In this document: piece after piece, positions 8,878 through 17,106 of the stretch
Numbering within the stretch: the stretch's first letter is position 1
Layout of the letters: each line of letters begins with the position of its first letter
The notes under the pieces: generated by a model
The model's database searches: none
What the model was told of the DNA's origin: nothing
Seen by the model: only the letters and a program-made list of their open reading frames with translations
Program-made: the position numbers and the translations under genes
Source of the DNA: Elusimicrobiota bacterium
GTDB taxonomy: Bacteria > Elusimicrobiota > Elusimicrobia > UBA1565 > UBA9628
Assembly: GCA_023249675.1 (NCBI GenBank)
Contig: JAHFCE010000010.1
Coordinates: forward strand, 1-64,000
Reading direction: 5' to 3'
DNA: 64,000 nt

Positions 8878-9890
8878 CCGAAATCCGTCTTGCCATTATT
8901 GGTTTGGGGCAGTGGGGCAAAAACTATGTCCGCCTTTTTTCTCATATCCCAGGCGCCAAGATCGTCCGATGCTGCGACGTTTCTCGGGACCGCTTCGATC
9001 AAATGAGGCCGATGCTTCCCGAACAAGTGGAGTTTGACGCCGATCCCCGATCCATCTTTCAAGATCGCACGATTGACGCGGTCATCCTGGCCAGCCCTTC
9101 CTCGACCCATTACACTTTGGGCTTGGCCGCCCTGAAGTCGGGGAAGGATCTTCTCGTTGAAAAACCTATGGCGTTGGAGCCCCGGCAAGCCGCAGCCATG
9201 GTCAAGGCGGCCCGTCGACTCAAGCGCGTTTTAATGGTTGGGCATACCTTCCTATTTCATCCAGTCATTCGCAAGATGAAGGAATATCTACGCAAGCGCT
9301 ATTTAGGGCGCCCCTATTATTTCCATTCTCAGCGGACCAATCTTGGCCCCATCCGTTCCGACGTCAATACTGTCTTGGATTTGGCTCCCCACGATATCTC
9401 CATTCTTCTCCATCTCTTGGAGTCGATGCCGGAAAAGATCCAAGCGGTCGGAGCCTCTTTTCTCAACAAGGGCATCGAGGATGCAGTCAGCCTAATCCTC
9501 CATTTTCCCAGGGGGATCAAAGCGTTCATTCATGTTTCCTGGCTGGAGCCCCTGAAAATGCGTCGATTGATCGCCGTCGGAGAAAAACGCATGATGCTTT
9601 TTAATGACATGAACGATCATGAGCCTTTGCGCATCTATAATAAATACGTCACGGGCAAGACGAATTACGATGATTTTGCCGAATATAAAACCATCGTTCG
9701 CGATGGAGATGTTCGTATCCCCTATATCCCTGCGGAGGAGCCTCTCCGCAACGAATGCCGCGCCTTTCTTGACGCAGTTCGCGCCAGAAAAGTTCGCTTG
9801 AGCGACGGAGCTTTTGGGCTCCAAGTGGTGCAGGTCCTGCACGCGTGCCAAAAATCGCTGTCTCAGAACGGTCGCCTCGTCTCGGTGTGA
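8874..9890 (+). CDS. Gfo/Idh/MocA-family NAD(P) oxidoreductase
   Basis: An N-terminal Rossmann domain begins with AIIGLGQWGKNYVR, followed by VEKPMAL, which carries the conserved EKP motif contacting nicotinamide, near residue 95. The C-terminal alpha/beta domain contains DLAPHDISILLHLL with the conserved catalytic-region His. Members of this family in O-antigen loci include WlbA-type enzymes that oxidise C3 of UDP-GlcNAcA to the keto form for a DegT aminotransferase. Placement two genes after a DegT aminotransferase fits a 3-amino-sugar route, but the substrate is not shown. It starts at ATGA and ends at GTGA, so it is coupled on both sides. Confidence 0.88.
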   Translation: MTEIRLAIIGLGQWGKNYVRLFSHIPGAKIVRCCDVSRDRFDQMRPMLPEQVEFDADPRSIFQDRTIDAVILASPSSTHYTLGLAALKSGKDLLVEKPMALEPRQAAAMVKAARRLKRVLMVGHTFLFHPVIRKMKEYLRKRYLGRPYYFHSQRTNLGPIRSDVNTVLDLAPHDISILLHLLESMPEKIQAVGASFLNKGIEDAVSLILHFPRGIKAFIHVSWLEPLKMRRLIAVGEKRMMLFNDMNDHEPLRIYNKYVTGKTNYDDFAEYKTIVRDGDVRIPYIPAEEPLRNECRAFLDAVRARKVRLSDGAFGLQVVQVLHACQKSLSQNGRLVSV

Positions 9891-10921
9891 GCGGCGATTT
9901 TTTTGCCTCCATTTATTCCCCGCCCGCCGCGCTGAAGCCTTGGCGGGTGGAGGACCTGGCTGAGGGCTTCGAATGGAGCTTTTTCAGTTATGCGCGCCGT
10001 GCCTTGGCTGAAGGGTTGAGAGCGGCGGGGGTCGGACTCGGGGCACGGGTCCTGCTTCCTGAATTCATTTGTAGGGAGTTGCTCTCCTCGATTGTTGCGG
10101 TCGGGGCCCACCCGGTGTTCTATCCGGTCGGGAAGGACCTTGTCCCGAGCAGTCATCCTTTCCGGTGGCCGGAGGCCTCCGCGGTCGTCGCGGTCGATTA
10201 CTTCGGTTTTCCTCAGGATCTGGAGGCGTTTCGAACCTACTGTGCCAGGACCGGCGCGCTACTAATCGAAGATAATGCGCACGGCTTGTTCAGCCGGGAC
10301 GATCGGGGGGCTCCTCTCGGGACGCGTGCCGACGTGGGTCTCTTCAGTTTGCGCAAGACGCTTCCTATTCCGGATGGAGCAGTTCTCGCTCTTAAGACGG
10401 ATGCAAGGAAATGGAGGCTTGCCCCTCAGTCCTCTTTCAATGAATATACGACCCGGGGTCAGCGCATCAAAAATACGCTCAGGCGACTTTCTGTGACCTT
10501 TGGCGCGCCCCCGGTCTTCCACGCTCTTCAAGTCTTTCGGACGGCACGTGCCTGCATTGATGAGGGCCGTCCTTCAGGCGGCGAGGAGACCGATCTGCCT
10601 GTCCCGGATCTGCCCTGCTCGGTACTGGCGTCGCCGATTACCGCGGCAGACCCTAACTTGGAGGTTCAGCGTCGCCGCGTACTCTACCATCGCATTGAGG
10701 CCCTACTCGCCCCCCATGTTTCCCCGGTGTTCCCGTCGTTGAGAGAGGGCGTCGTGCCTTATGGTTTCGCCTATCGTAGCACGCAGAGCAACGAGGTCGC
10801 GCGCATTCTGTCGCGGGTGTCGCTCGCTTCGCTGTCTTGGCCCAACCTTCCGGAAGCCGTGTCCAGCGCGGCGCCCCGGCATTACCGGGATGTGAGGTTC
10901 GTGCCGTTCCTGTTCATCTAA
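9887..10921 (+). CDS. Atypical DegT-fold PLP protein, paralogue 1
   Basis: The start is taken as GTG at 9887, which overlaps the upstream TGA (GTGA) and removes 14 residues from the track ORF. The protein has a PLP fold type I layout: VLLPEFICREL near the N-terminus, VAVDYFGF, VLIEDNAHGLFS-like ALLIEDNAHGLFS for the ring-stacking and Asp contacts, and a candidate Schiff-base lysine K157 in FSLRKTLPIPDG. This lysine block differs from the usual GKN-GxGDGG signature of sugar aminotransferases. A close paralogue lies at 27435-28460 and a distant one at 62840-63886. The reaction is unknown; transamination of an acyl or sugar intermediate is a guess. It overlaps the convergent gene by eight bases. 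Confidence 0.75.
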   Translation: MSGDFFASIYSPPAALKPWRVEDLAEGFEWSFFSYARRALAEGLRAAGVGLGARVLLPEFICRELLSSIVAVGAHPVFYPVGKDLVPSSHPFRWPEASAVVAVDYFGFPQDLEAFRTYCARTGALLIEDNAHGLFSRDDRGAPLGTRADVGLFSLRKTLPIPDGAVLALKTDARKWRLAPQSSFNEYTTRGQRIKNTLRRLSVTFGAPPVFHALQVFRTARACIDEGRPSGGEETDLPVPDLPCSVLASPITAADPNLEVQRRRVLYHRIEALLAPHVSPVFPSLREGVVPYGFAYRSTQSNEVARILSRVSLASLSWPNLPEAVSSAAPRHYRDVRFVPFLFI

Positions 10922-12224
10922 GGGCGGCAGGTCGAGGTTTCAAGCAAGTGGCCCATAATCCGAGAAAGGACCAAAAAGTCATATTGCACGCGCCCCAATA
11001 AAAGCCGTCGAAGAAGAGAAAGGAAGTGGCGAGCCCGGCCCAGCCGGCCAAGAGGGCATCGTATGTCCTCGACTTATCAGGGTCTTGCCGTTCTTTGAGG
11101 CGAGTTCTACCCGCGTGGATCAGCCAGGCAATGGATCCGGCAAGAGCAGCGAAGCCCCATGCTCCCGTCTCGATGAGCCAGCGTAAGTATTGGTTGTCCG
11201 GGGTGGGGAGGTGTTCTAAGGGGCCTTTGTAATAGGGCAGGTAGACATTGGGGTACTGGCCATATCCCACTCCGAACACCACGTGTTCCTTCAATGCGCC
11301 GACCGTTCGATAGCTGTCCAGGCGATGCCGGATGCTGGTTTGTTTGAGGAACACATTCTGCCAGCCTGGGGCGGAATGAACTGCGACGCACCAAAGACCT
11401 CCAACCGCAGCCAATGCAAAGATTCCAGCGATGATGATCTTCCTTCCGATCCCGATCGTGATTCCATAGACGCACAGAAGGGCCGCTAGGCCGATCAACA
11501 CGGAAAGACAGCCTGAAAGGAGAAGTAGGCTGAGCAGAACGAGAGCGGCTAGCCGATGGGGCCAGCGCCACGGCCCTCCCCGTGCGCAGAAGGCCAAGGC
11601 TAATGCAAAAAATGGAAGTATTGAAGCTGTGTAGGGGATGCGATTGCCTTGGGTCCCCATGGGACGCGGAGAGGTCATCGGCAGACGCGCTCCGGGCCGA
11701 TAGGGGCTGTAAAGAGGGTTGGTCTGCTCAGGGGTGGGCGCCACGCTTTGAACGGCGAGAGGATCGACCAGGGGGTTCCGGTCGAACCCCATTTCCATCA
11801 GACCGCCCAGCGCCGCCGCAACGGCGGCGACATACACCCACCGCAAGATGCGGAGGGGGGAGTCTGTGGTCCAGATCAGATACATCCCGCCGATCGCGAA
11901 TCCTCGGAGCATCCAACTCGCCGCCTCCCGCATTGACCATCCGGGAGACGGGCTGAGGACGATGCTGCCCAGCAGAACGAGAGGCCAAAGCCACCAGATG
12001 GCCTCGACTCGGCCCCATTCTTTTTTAGACAGAACGGCGTAAAGAGCAAGGCCTAAGACCGGCGGGACGGCGAAGAGATAGTAGATGGGGATCGTCCAGC
12101 CGCTGATCGTGACGCGGAACTGCTGGAGCAGGTGAAGAGGCAGCAGCAGATAGGCGACCCAGATTGCAGTCAGAAGTCCCAGAGGAGTCTGTGCGTCTGT
12201 CGCGTCAGAAGCTTCCCGGGTCAC
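10914..12224 (-). CDS. O-antigen ligase/polymerase-type membrane protein (Wzy/WaaL-like)
   Basis: A 436-residue polytopic protein with about ten or more hydrophobic segments. A long periplasmic-type loop contains the block GVGYGQYPNVYLPYYKG followed by PDNQYLRWLIETGAWG, the pattern of the Wzy_C/O-antigen ligase family (PF04932): G-hG-G-x-hxx, then H/D-N-x-hh-LxxxGxxG. Such proteins polymerise repeat units or ligate the polymer to lipid A-core or protein. The start is GTG at 12224, six bases past a TATACT -10 box. It is transcribed alone and its stop overlaps the convergent DegT-like gene. Ligase and polymerase cannot be told apart here. Confidence 0.82.
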   Translation of the reverse strand: MTREASDATDAQTPLGLLTAIWVAYLLLPLHLLQQFRVTISGWTIPIYYLFAVPPVLGLALYAVLSKKEWGRVEAIWWLWPLVLLGSIVLSPSPGWSMREAASWMLRGFAIGGMYLIWTTDSPLRILRWVYVAAVAAALGGLMEMGFDRNPLVDPLAVQSVAPTPEQTNPLYSPYRPGARLPMTSPRPMGTQGNRIPYTASILPFFALALAFCARGGPWRWPHRLAALVLLSLLLLSGCLSVLIGLAALLCVYGITIGIGRKIIIAGIFALAAVGGLWCVAVHSAPGWQNVFLKQTSIRHRLDSYRTVGALKEHVVFGVGYGQYPNVYLPYYKGPLEHLPTPDNQYLRWLIETGAWGFAALAGSIAWLIHAGRTRLKERQDPDKSRTYDALLAGWAGLATSFLFFDGFYWGACNMTFWSFLGLWATCLKPRPAALR

Positions 12225-12230
12225 GGAGCA

Positions 12231-12236
12231 AGTATA
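12231..12236 (-). promoter_or_regulatory. Candidate -10 box, leaderless promoter of the Wzy/WaaL-like gene
   Basis: TATACT on the minus strand lies six bases before the GTG at 12224, so transcription would start at or next to the start codon. No clear -35 is seen at 17 bases. Confidence 0.4.
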
Positions 12237-12279
12237 CGTGTTTGTCGTCGAAAGATCATCAAAACATCATCGTAAAATA

Positions 12280-12285
12280 TATAAT
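12280..12285 (+). promoter_or_regulatory. Candidate -10 box, leaderless promoter of the WbpM-like gene
   Basis: A perfect TATAAT lies seven bases before the ATG at 12293 in an AT-rich spacer, and no Shine-Dalgarno can fit between them. This predicts a leaderless transcript. The -35 region is not convincing. Confidence 0.5.
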
Positions 12286-12292
12286 ACCCTCA

Positions 12293-14161
12293 ATGCTGTT
12301 CCAATTCAGGCCAAGTCTAAGGCGTTTGAGCGTAGTCCTGATGGACATCGCCATCGTCTTGGGCGCCTACCTCTTCGCTTTCTTGCTTCGCTTTGATTTT
12401 AAGCTTGAGCCCGCCATTTTCAGCATCATACGGCAGACGCTCCCCTTTTTGCCGACTTATTTCGCGGCGTTTTTTATTTTCTCGCTTTATCGCGGAATCT
12501 ATTATTTTTCAAGTTTTGCCGACCTGCTGAACATCACCAAGGCCGTGGCTTTAGCCGGCGTTACCACTGCCTTGGGTATCTTGTTCGTTCGGCAGGGTCA
12601 ATTCCCGAGATCGGTTCTTCTCCTGCATCCGATCCTCACGTTTTTGGGGGTCGGCGGTGTCCGATTCGGCATACGTCTCGCTAAAAGCTATCTCAACATG
12701 CCGCGCAACTATTCCGGGGAATATCGGCATGTTCTCTTGATCGGGGCCGGCGACCTCGGCGAAAGCCTCATGCGCCAGATGCTCAAGACCAAGGGGCCTT
12801 ACTACAAGGTTGTCGGCTTCATCGATGACGATCGGGGGATGTGGGGCCGGCGCATCCATGGCCTACCGGTGTTCGGGGGAATCCAGGTTCTTAGCGGGGT
12901 GCTCGAGCGGCATCATGTCGACGAGATCGTCATCGCCATCGGCTCCCGGCGCGGGGAGATCGTCCGATTTGTGATCGACGCGCTTCGGGAGATGACGGAA
13001 AAGCCTGAACTCAAGATCGCCCCGAGTTTGGACGAGATGCTCACAACGCATCATGCGGGAGCCTCCCTGCGTAAAGTGCGGCCGGCCGACCTCCTGAACA
13101 GAGAAGTAGTCAAGCTGGATATGGTGCGCATCGCGCAGACCCTCAAGGGGAAGACGATCCTGGTCACGGGCGCTGGCGGCACCATCGGTTCGGAGTTGAG
13201 CCGCCGAGTCCTGCAATACCGTCCCCGGAAGCTGATCCTCATTGAAAGCCACGCGACATCGTTGTTTTATGCCGAGTCCGAGCTTCGAGAGATGGCGGGG
13301 GGGGCCGAGATTGTTCCGATCCTCGGCGATATCCGTGACCAAGCCTTGATCGATCGCGTCTTCCGGGAGCACAAGCCCGTGATCGTTCTGCATGCGGCGG
13401 CGCACAAGCACGTCCACCAGCTGGAGTCCAACGTCCAGGAAGGTGTGGGCAACAACATCCTGGGCACCTACTATGTCGCCCGCGCCGCCCACAAGCATGA
13501 AGCCGAGGTGTTCCTTCTCGTTTCGACCGACAAGGCCGTGCGGCCCTCGTGCGTCATGGGGGCCACCAAGCGCGTGGCTGAGTTCATCATCAAGAGTTTC
13601 GCCGGCCGCGGAGGCCGCACGCGTTTTGTTGCCGTGCGTTTTGGCAATGTACTGGGCAGCTCGGGCTCGGTGCTGGAGATATTCCGGGAGCAAATCGCCA
13701 AGGGCGGTCCTCTTACGGTGACCGATCCGACCGTCACACGTTACTTTATGACGGTCGAAGAGGCGGCGCAGTTGATCCTGCAGGCCGCCTCGATGGCGCT
13801 TGGCGGCGAGATCTTCATCCTGAAGATGGGCGCGCCGGTGAAGATCCTGGAGATGGCCAAGAACCTGATCCTGCTTTCGGGGCTCGAGCCGGATAAGGAC
13901 ATTAAAATCCGCTTCACCGGCTTGAAGCAGGGGGAGAAGATCGACGAAGAGTTGGTTGAGGATATCGGCTCTTGCGACGAATCTGAGCACCCTTTAATCC
14001 TAATCCTGCGTCCGGACGGAGCCGTCGTCGCGGACATCGAGAGCCGTATCGTCGACCTGGAAATCCTGAGCCGCGCGGCCGGCGCGAAGGCGCTGGTGGA
14101 AAAATTGCGGGAACTGACGCCGACCTTCGTTCCTGCTCCGGCGCACCGCAGCGCTCCCTGA
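12293..14161 (+). CDS. WbpM/CapD-type membrane nucleotide-sugar 4,6-dehydratase
   Basis: The start is moved to ATG 12293 because the first 43 codons of the track ORF lie in the promoter region and are not conserved-looking, while MLFQFRPSLRRLSVVLMD is a typical family N-terminus. Four membrane helices occupy about residues 12-120, a first Rossmann-like domain with GAGDLGESLMRQM follows, and the catalytic SDR domain starts at TGAGGTIGSELSRR near residue 290. The catalytic motif is VMGATK (M422, K426), where Met replaces the usual Tyr, as in WbpM and its relatives. These enzymes convert UDP-GlcNAc to UDP-4-keto-6-deoxy-GlcNAc, feeding QuiNAc/FucNAc or bacillosamine routes. Length (622 aa) fits the long subclass. 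Confidence 0.93.
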   Translation: MLFQFRPSLRRLSVVLMDIAIVLGAYLFAFLLRFDFKLEPAIFSIIRQTLPFLPTYFAAFFIFSLYRGIYYFSSFADLLNITKAVALAGVTTALGILFVRQGQFPRSVLLLHPILTFLGVGGVRFGIRLAKSYLNMPRNYSGEYRHVLLIGAGDLGESLMRQMLKTKGPYYKVVGFIDDDRGMWGRRIHGLPVFGGIQVLSGVLERHHVDEIVIAIGSRRGEIVRFVIDALREMTEKPELKIAPSLDEMLTTHHAGASLRKVRPADLLNREVVKLDMVRIAQTLKGKTILVTGAGGTIGSELSRRVLQYRPRKLILIESHATSLFYAESELREMAGGAEIVPILGDIRDQALIDRVFREHKPVIVLHAAAHKHVHQLESNVQEGVGNNILGTYYVARAAHKHEAEVFLLVSTDKAVRPSCVMGATKRVAEFIIKSFAGRGGRTRFVAVRFGNVLGSSGSVLEIFREQIAKGGPLTVTDPTVTRYFMTVEEAAQLILQAASMALGGEIFILKMGAPVKILEMAKNLILLSGLEPDKDIKIRFTGLKQGEKIDEELVEDIGSCDESEHPLILILRPDGAVVADIESRIVDLEILSRAAGAKALVEKLRELTPTFVPAPAHRSAP

Positions 14162-14264
14162 CGGGCCATTATACGGGCTGAATTTTCCCCGGGGGATGCA
14201 ACTTTTCGGGGGCCTCGATCGTATGATAGGTGTGGGTCCTTGGGCCCTTGAGTTCAGGTGTGCC

Positions 14265-14269
14265 GGAGG
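14265..14269 (+). promoter_or_regulatory. Ribosome binding site GGAGG of the heptad-repeat gene
   Basis: GGAGG is five bases before ATG 14275 and fixes that start over the longer track start at 14230. Confidence 0.75.
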
Positions 14270-14274
14270 TTACA

Positions 14275-14823
14275 ATGACGGAGATGCAACCGATTCCCGA
14301 GGGAAGCTCGATGATGAATGAATACCGCGAGTTGAAGCTGGAAGTTTCCGGTCTCGGTGAGAAGGTCATGCAGCTGGACGGGAAGGTCACGCAGCTGGAC
14401 GGGAAGGTCACGCAGCTGGACGGGAAGGTCACGCAGCTGGACGGGAAGGTCGCGCAGATGGACGAGAAGATTGTTCAGATGGACGGAAAAATCGTCCAGA
14501 TGGACGGGAAAATCGTCCAGATGGATGGGAAGATCGTCCAGATGGACGGGAAGATCGTCCAGATGGACGGGAAGATCGTCCAGATGGACGGAACGCTCAC
14601 GCGCGTCGCCATGTCCGTCGCCCGGCTTGAAGGGGATATGTTCGAGGTCCGCCGGGATATCTCCGAACTGAAAGTTCTTCGCGTTGATTTCGGCCGATTC
14701 CAGACGATTCTTGACGGAGTCGCCCGCAATATGGAGTCCTTCGACCGTTGGTGCCGCTCACAGGGCAGCATGCTGATGGAGCACGAACACCGGATTGAGA
14801 AGCTCGAAAGTCGGCCGCAGTAG
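14275..14823 (+). CDS. Small coiled-coil protein with ten 7-residue repeats
   Basis: A 182-residue protein of unknown function. After a 34-residue N-terminal segment come ten perfect-length heptads, DGKVTQL x3, DGKVAQM, DEKIVQM and DGKIVQM x5, then a less regular helical region (VARLEGDMFEVRRDISELK) and a C-terminal helix. Hydrophobic residues at positions 4 and 7 of each repeat give a strict a/d pattern, so a long parallel coiled coil is likely. There is no signal peptide or membrane segment. It lies between the WbpM-like gene and a glycosyltransferase, with its own good ribosome site. By analogy only, coiled-coil rulers such as WbdD regulate chain length in O-antigen systems, but no kinase or methyltransferase domain is present here. 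Confidence 0.75.
   Translation: MTEMQPIPEGSSMMNEYRELKLEVSGLGEKVMQLDGKVTQLDGKVTQLDGKVTQLDGKVAQMDEKIVQMDGKIVQMDGKIVQMDGKIVQMDGKIVQMDGKIVQMDGTLTRVAMSVARLEGDMFEVRRDISELKVLRVDFGRFQTILDGVARNMESFDRWCRSQGSMLMEHEHRIEKLESRPQ
14377..14586 (+). repeat. Tandem array of ten 21-bp repeats inside a coding sequence
   Basis: Ten contiguous 21-base units start at 14377, 14398, 14419 and so on. The first group matches GACGGGAAGGTCACGCAGCT and the later group GACGGGAAGATCGTCCAGAT, with few silent changes. The near identity at DNA level points to recent slippage or unequal recombination, and the 21-base period keeps the reading frame. There are no spacers, so it is not CRISPR. Confidence 0.95.
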
Positions 14824-14868
14824 GCTCATGTCGCAAAATATCCCCATTCTCGACTCAGAACTCTCGAG

Positions 14869-17106
14869 ATGAAGGCGAAAAGAGTCGCGCTGGTCCATGA
14901 CTGGCTGACCGGCATGCGCGGCGGCGAGAAAGTGTTGGAGGCTGCGCTCGAGCTGTTTCCGCAGGCCGAGATCTACACTCTCATCCATCGTGCGGATCGG
15001 GTTTCAGACCGGATCAATTCCCGGCGCATCCATGTCTCCTGGCTCAATTCCCTGCCGGGCGTGTCGCATTACTATCGCTATCTGCTGCCTTTGATGCCGT
15101 GGGCGATCGAGGGCTTCGACCTAGGCGACTACGATCTGGTCCTGTCCTTCAACCACTGCGTGGCCAAGGGCGTGAGCCTGACGCCGCGTCCCGGCCGCCG
15201 GCCGCCGCTGCACATCTGCTACTGCCACACCCCGATGCGGTATGTGTACGAGCAGTTCCATGATTATTTCGCCGACGGCTCCCGGGGCTGGCTTCGCTTC
15301 GCCGCCGGGCTCCTGCGGCCCGCTTTGATGCGCTGGGACAAGAAGACCAGCCGGGGCGTGGCCGCGTACGTCGCCAACAGCGAGAATGTCCGCCGCAGAA
15401 TCCAGAAAGCCTACGGTCGGGACGCGGCCGTCATCTATCCGGCCGTGGACACGGAGTTCTTCCGCCCCTCGCCGGTCGCGCGCAGTGGCGCGCCCTATTA
15501 TCTGATCGCCGGCGCCTTGGTTCCCTACAAGCGCGTGGACTTGGCCATCGCGGCTTGCCGTAAGTTGGGCGTGCCGCTCAAGATCGTCGGAGTGGGCACA
15601 GAGGGCGACCGGCTCAAAGAAAAGGCCGCGGGAGCAGCGGAGTTCTTGGGCTGGCAGAGTGATGGGGCGCTGCGCGAGCTCTATCAGAACTGCGCGGCAT
15701 TCCTATTTCCTGCGGACGAGGATTTCGGCATCGCCGCAGTTGAGGCGATGGCCTGCGGTCGGCCGGTGATCGCCTACAGGAAGGGCGGCGCGGTGGAGAC
15801 CGTGCGCGAGGACGTGACGGGAGTCTTCTTCGAAGCGCAGACGGCGACGGCTTTGGCCGATGCCATCCGGCGGTCGCAGGACATGAATTTTGATTTCGCG
15901 GCGATCCGTTCGCATGCTCTGCAGTTCGACGGCAAGCGGTTTCGGGACAGCTTTTCGAGTTTTGTGCAGGAAGCCTGGGATGATCACGCCGCGGCCGCCA
16001 AAGTACGCGTGATGCAGGTCATCGAGTGCGGCGGGCCGGGGGGCACGGGGTATCAGGTGGCGGCCATCTGCAACGGGCTCGAAGCGGCTCGCTTCGAGTC
16101 GAGCCTCGTCTATGCGGTTCGTCCGGGGAGCTCTCCCCGGGACTATGAGGCCATGGCCCATGGTGCTGCTCATTTCTTCCACGTGCCGGACATGGTGCGT
16201 CATATTTCGCCGCTCTCCGATCTCCGGGCTTTCCGGCGACTCTATCGTCTCTTTCGGGAATGGCGTCCGGACGTTGTGCACGCGCACTCCTCCAAGGCAG
16301 GTTTTTTGGCGAGGCTTGCGGCATGGGTCGCTGGGGTGCAGCGGATCTATTATTCCCCGCGGGGTTACTCCTTCCTGCAAACCGACAACCCGCCGCTCCT
16401 CCGGTGGGCCTATCGTCTCTTGGAGCGTTTCGCCGCTCTGTTTGGCGTGGTCGTGGCGGTTTCGGAGAGCGAAGCGGTTCTAGCGCGAGGATTGGGTGCG
16501 ACGAACGTGCGGGTCGTGCGGGATGCCTATTTGGGAGAGGCGTTGGGGAAGGGCGGCGAAGTCAAGAGAGCGCGCGCGACTGTGGTTTGCGCGTCTGGGC
16601 GCCTGACGTTCGCCCGTCATCCCGAGGCCTTCGTTCGGCTGGCCCAGCGCCTGACCGACGCGCGCAACGGGGTCAAGTGCGTGTGGATCGGCGACGGCGA
16701 GTTGAAGCCGCCGATGGAAGAGATGATCCGCGATCTGGGTCTGACGGGTAAGCTAGAAGTGACCGGCTGGCTGCCGCATCGGGAGGCTCTACGCCGCCTG
16801 GCGGACGCGGACATCCTCGTGCATTACTCGCGTTGGGACGCCATTCCCAACGCCGTGCTGGAGGCGATGGCCTGCGGCCTGCCGGTGGTCGCTTCCGACG
16901 TCCCTGGCAACCGCGGGCTGATCGCTCCGGGCGAGAACGGCCTGCTGGCCGCCACGGAGATCGAACTCTTGGAGAAGACTATTCAGCTCATCGACGATCG
17001 TTCACTTGCCGCGCGCCTCGGCGCCAAAGGCCGCGCGATCGTGAGCGCGGAGTACTCTCGCGAACGCCTTCTTCGCGAGCTTTCCGAGTTATACGCCCCG
17101 GCCTGA
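14869..17106 (+). CDS. Bifunctional glycosyltransferase, two fused GT4 domains
   Basis: At 745 residues this is about twice the length of a single GT4. The first unit (about residues 1-370) starts with VALVHDWLTGMRGGEKVLEA, typical of WbaZ/RfbZ-like mannosyltransferases, and contains ADEDFGIAAVEAMACGRPV (EX7E). The second unit (about 378-745) restarts with VRVMQVIECGGPGGTGYQV, contains HAHSSKAGFLARLAAWVAG and ends with AIPNAVLEAMACGLPVVASD. Both units keep a donor-binding acidic pair region, so two consecutive transfers by one protein are plausible. The 3' end overlaps the convergent GT39-like gene by 18 bases. No in-frame stop or frameshift separates the halves. Confidence 0.9.
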   Translation: MKAKRVALVHDWLTGMRGGEKVLEAALELFPQAEIYTLIHRADRVSDRINSRRIHVSWLNSLPGVSHYYRYLLPLMPWAIEGFDLGDYDLVLSFNHCVAKGVSLTPRPGRRPPLHICYCHTPMRYVYEQFHDYFADGSRGWLRFAAGLLRPALMRWDKKTSRGVAAYVANSENVRRRIQKAYGRDAAVIYPAVDTEFFRPSPVARSGAPYYLIAGALVPYKRVDLAIAACRKLGVPLKIVGVGTEGDRLKEKAAGAAEFLGWQSDGALRELYQNCAAFLFPADEDFGIAAVEAMACGRPVIAYRKGGAVETVREDVTGVFFEAQTATALADAIRRSQDMNFDFAAIRSHALQFDGKRFRDSFSSFVQEAWDDHAAAAKVRVMQVIECGGPGGTGYQVAAICNGLEAARFESSLVYAVRPGSSPRDYEAMAHGAAHFFHVPDMVRHISPLSDLRAFRRLYRLFREWRPDVVHAHSSKAGFLARLAAWVAGVQRIYYSPRGYSFLQTDNPPLLRWAYRLLERFAALFGVVVAVSESEAVLARGLGATNVRVVRDAYLGEALGKGGEVKRARATVVCASGRLTFARHPEAFVRLAQRLTDARNGVKCVWIGDGELKPPMEEMIRDLGLTGKLEVTGWLPHREALRRLADADILVHYSRWDAIPNAVLEAMACGLPVVASDVPGNRGLIAPGENGLLAATEIELLEKTIQLIDDRSLAARLGAKGRAIVSAEYSRERLLRELSELYAPA

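Noticed and set aside
12863-13990. 375-residue minus-strand ORF opposite the WbpM-like gene
   Set aside because: Shadow of a strongly supported gene; no recognisable motif and no start signal.
14162-14220. GC-rich stretch after the WbpM-like gene as a terminator
   Set aside because: The CCCCGGGGG palindrome is short and no clear stem-loop with a T-run follows.
14377-14586. Possible CRISPR array
   Set aside because: Units are contiguous 21-mers without spacers and translate in frame to heptads.
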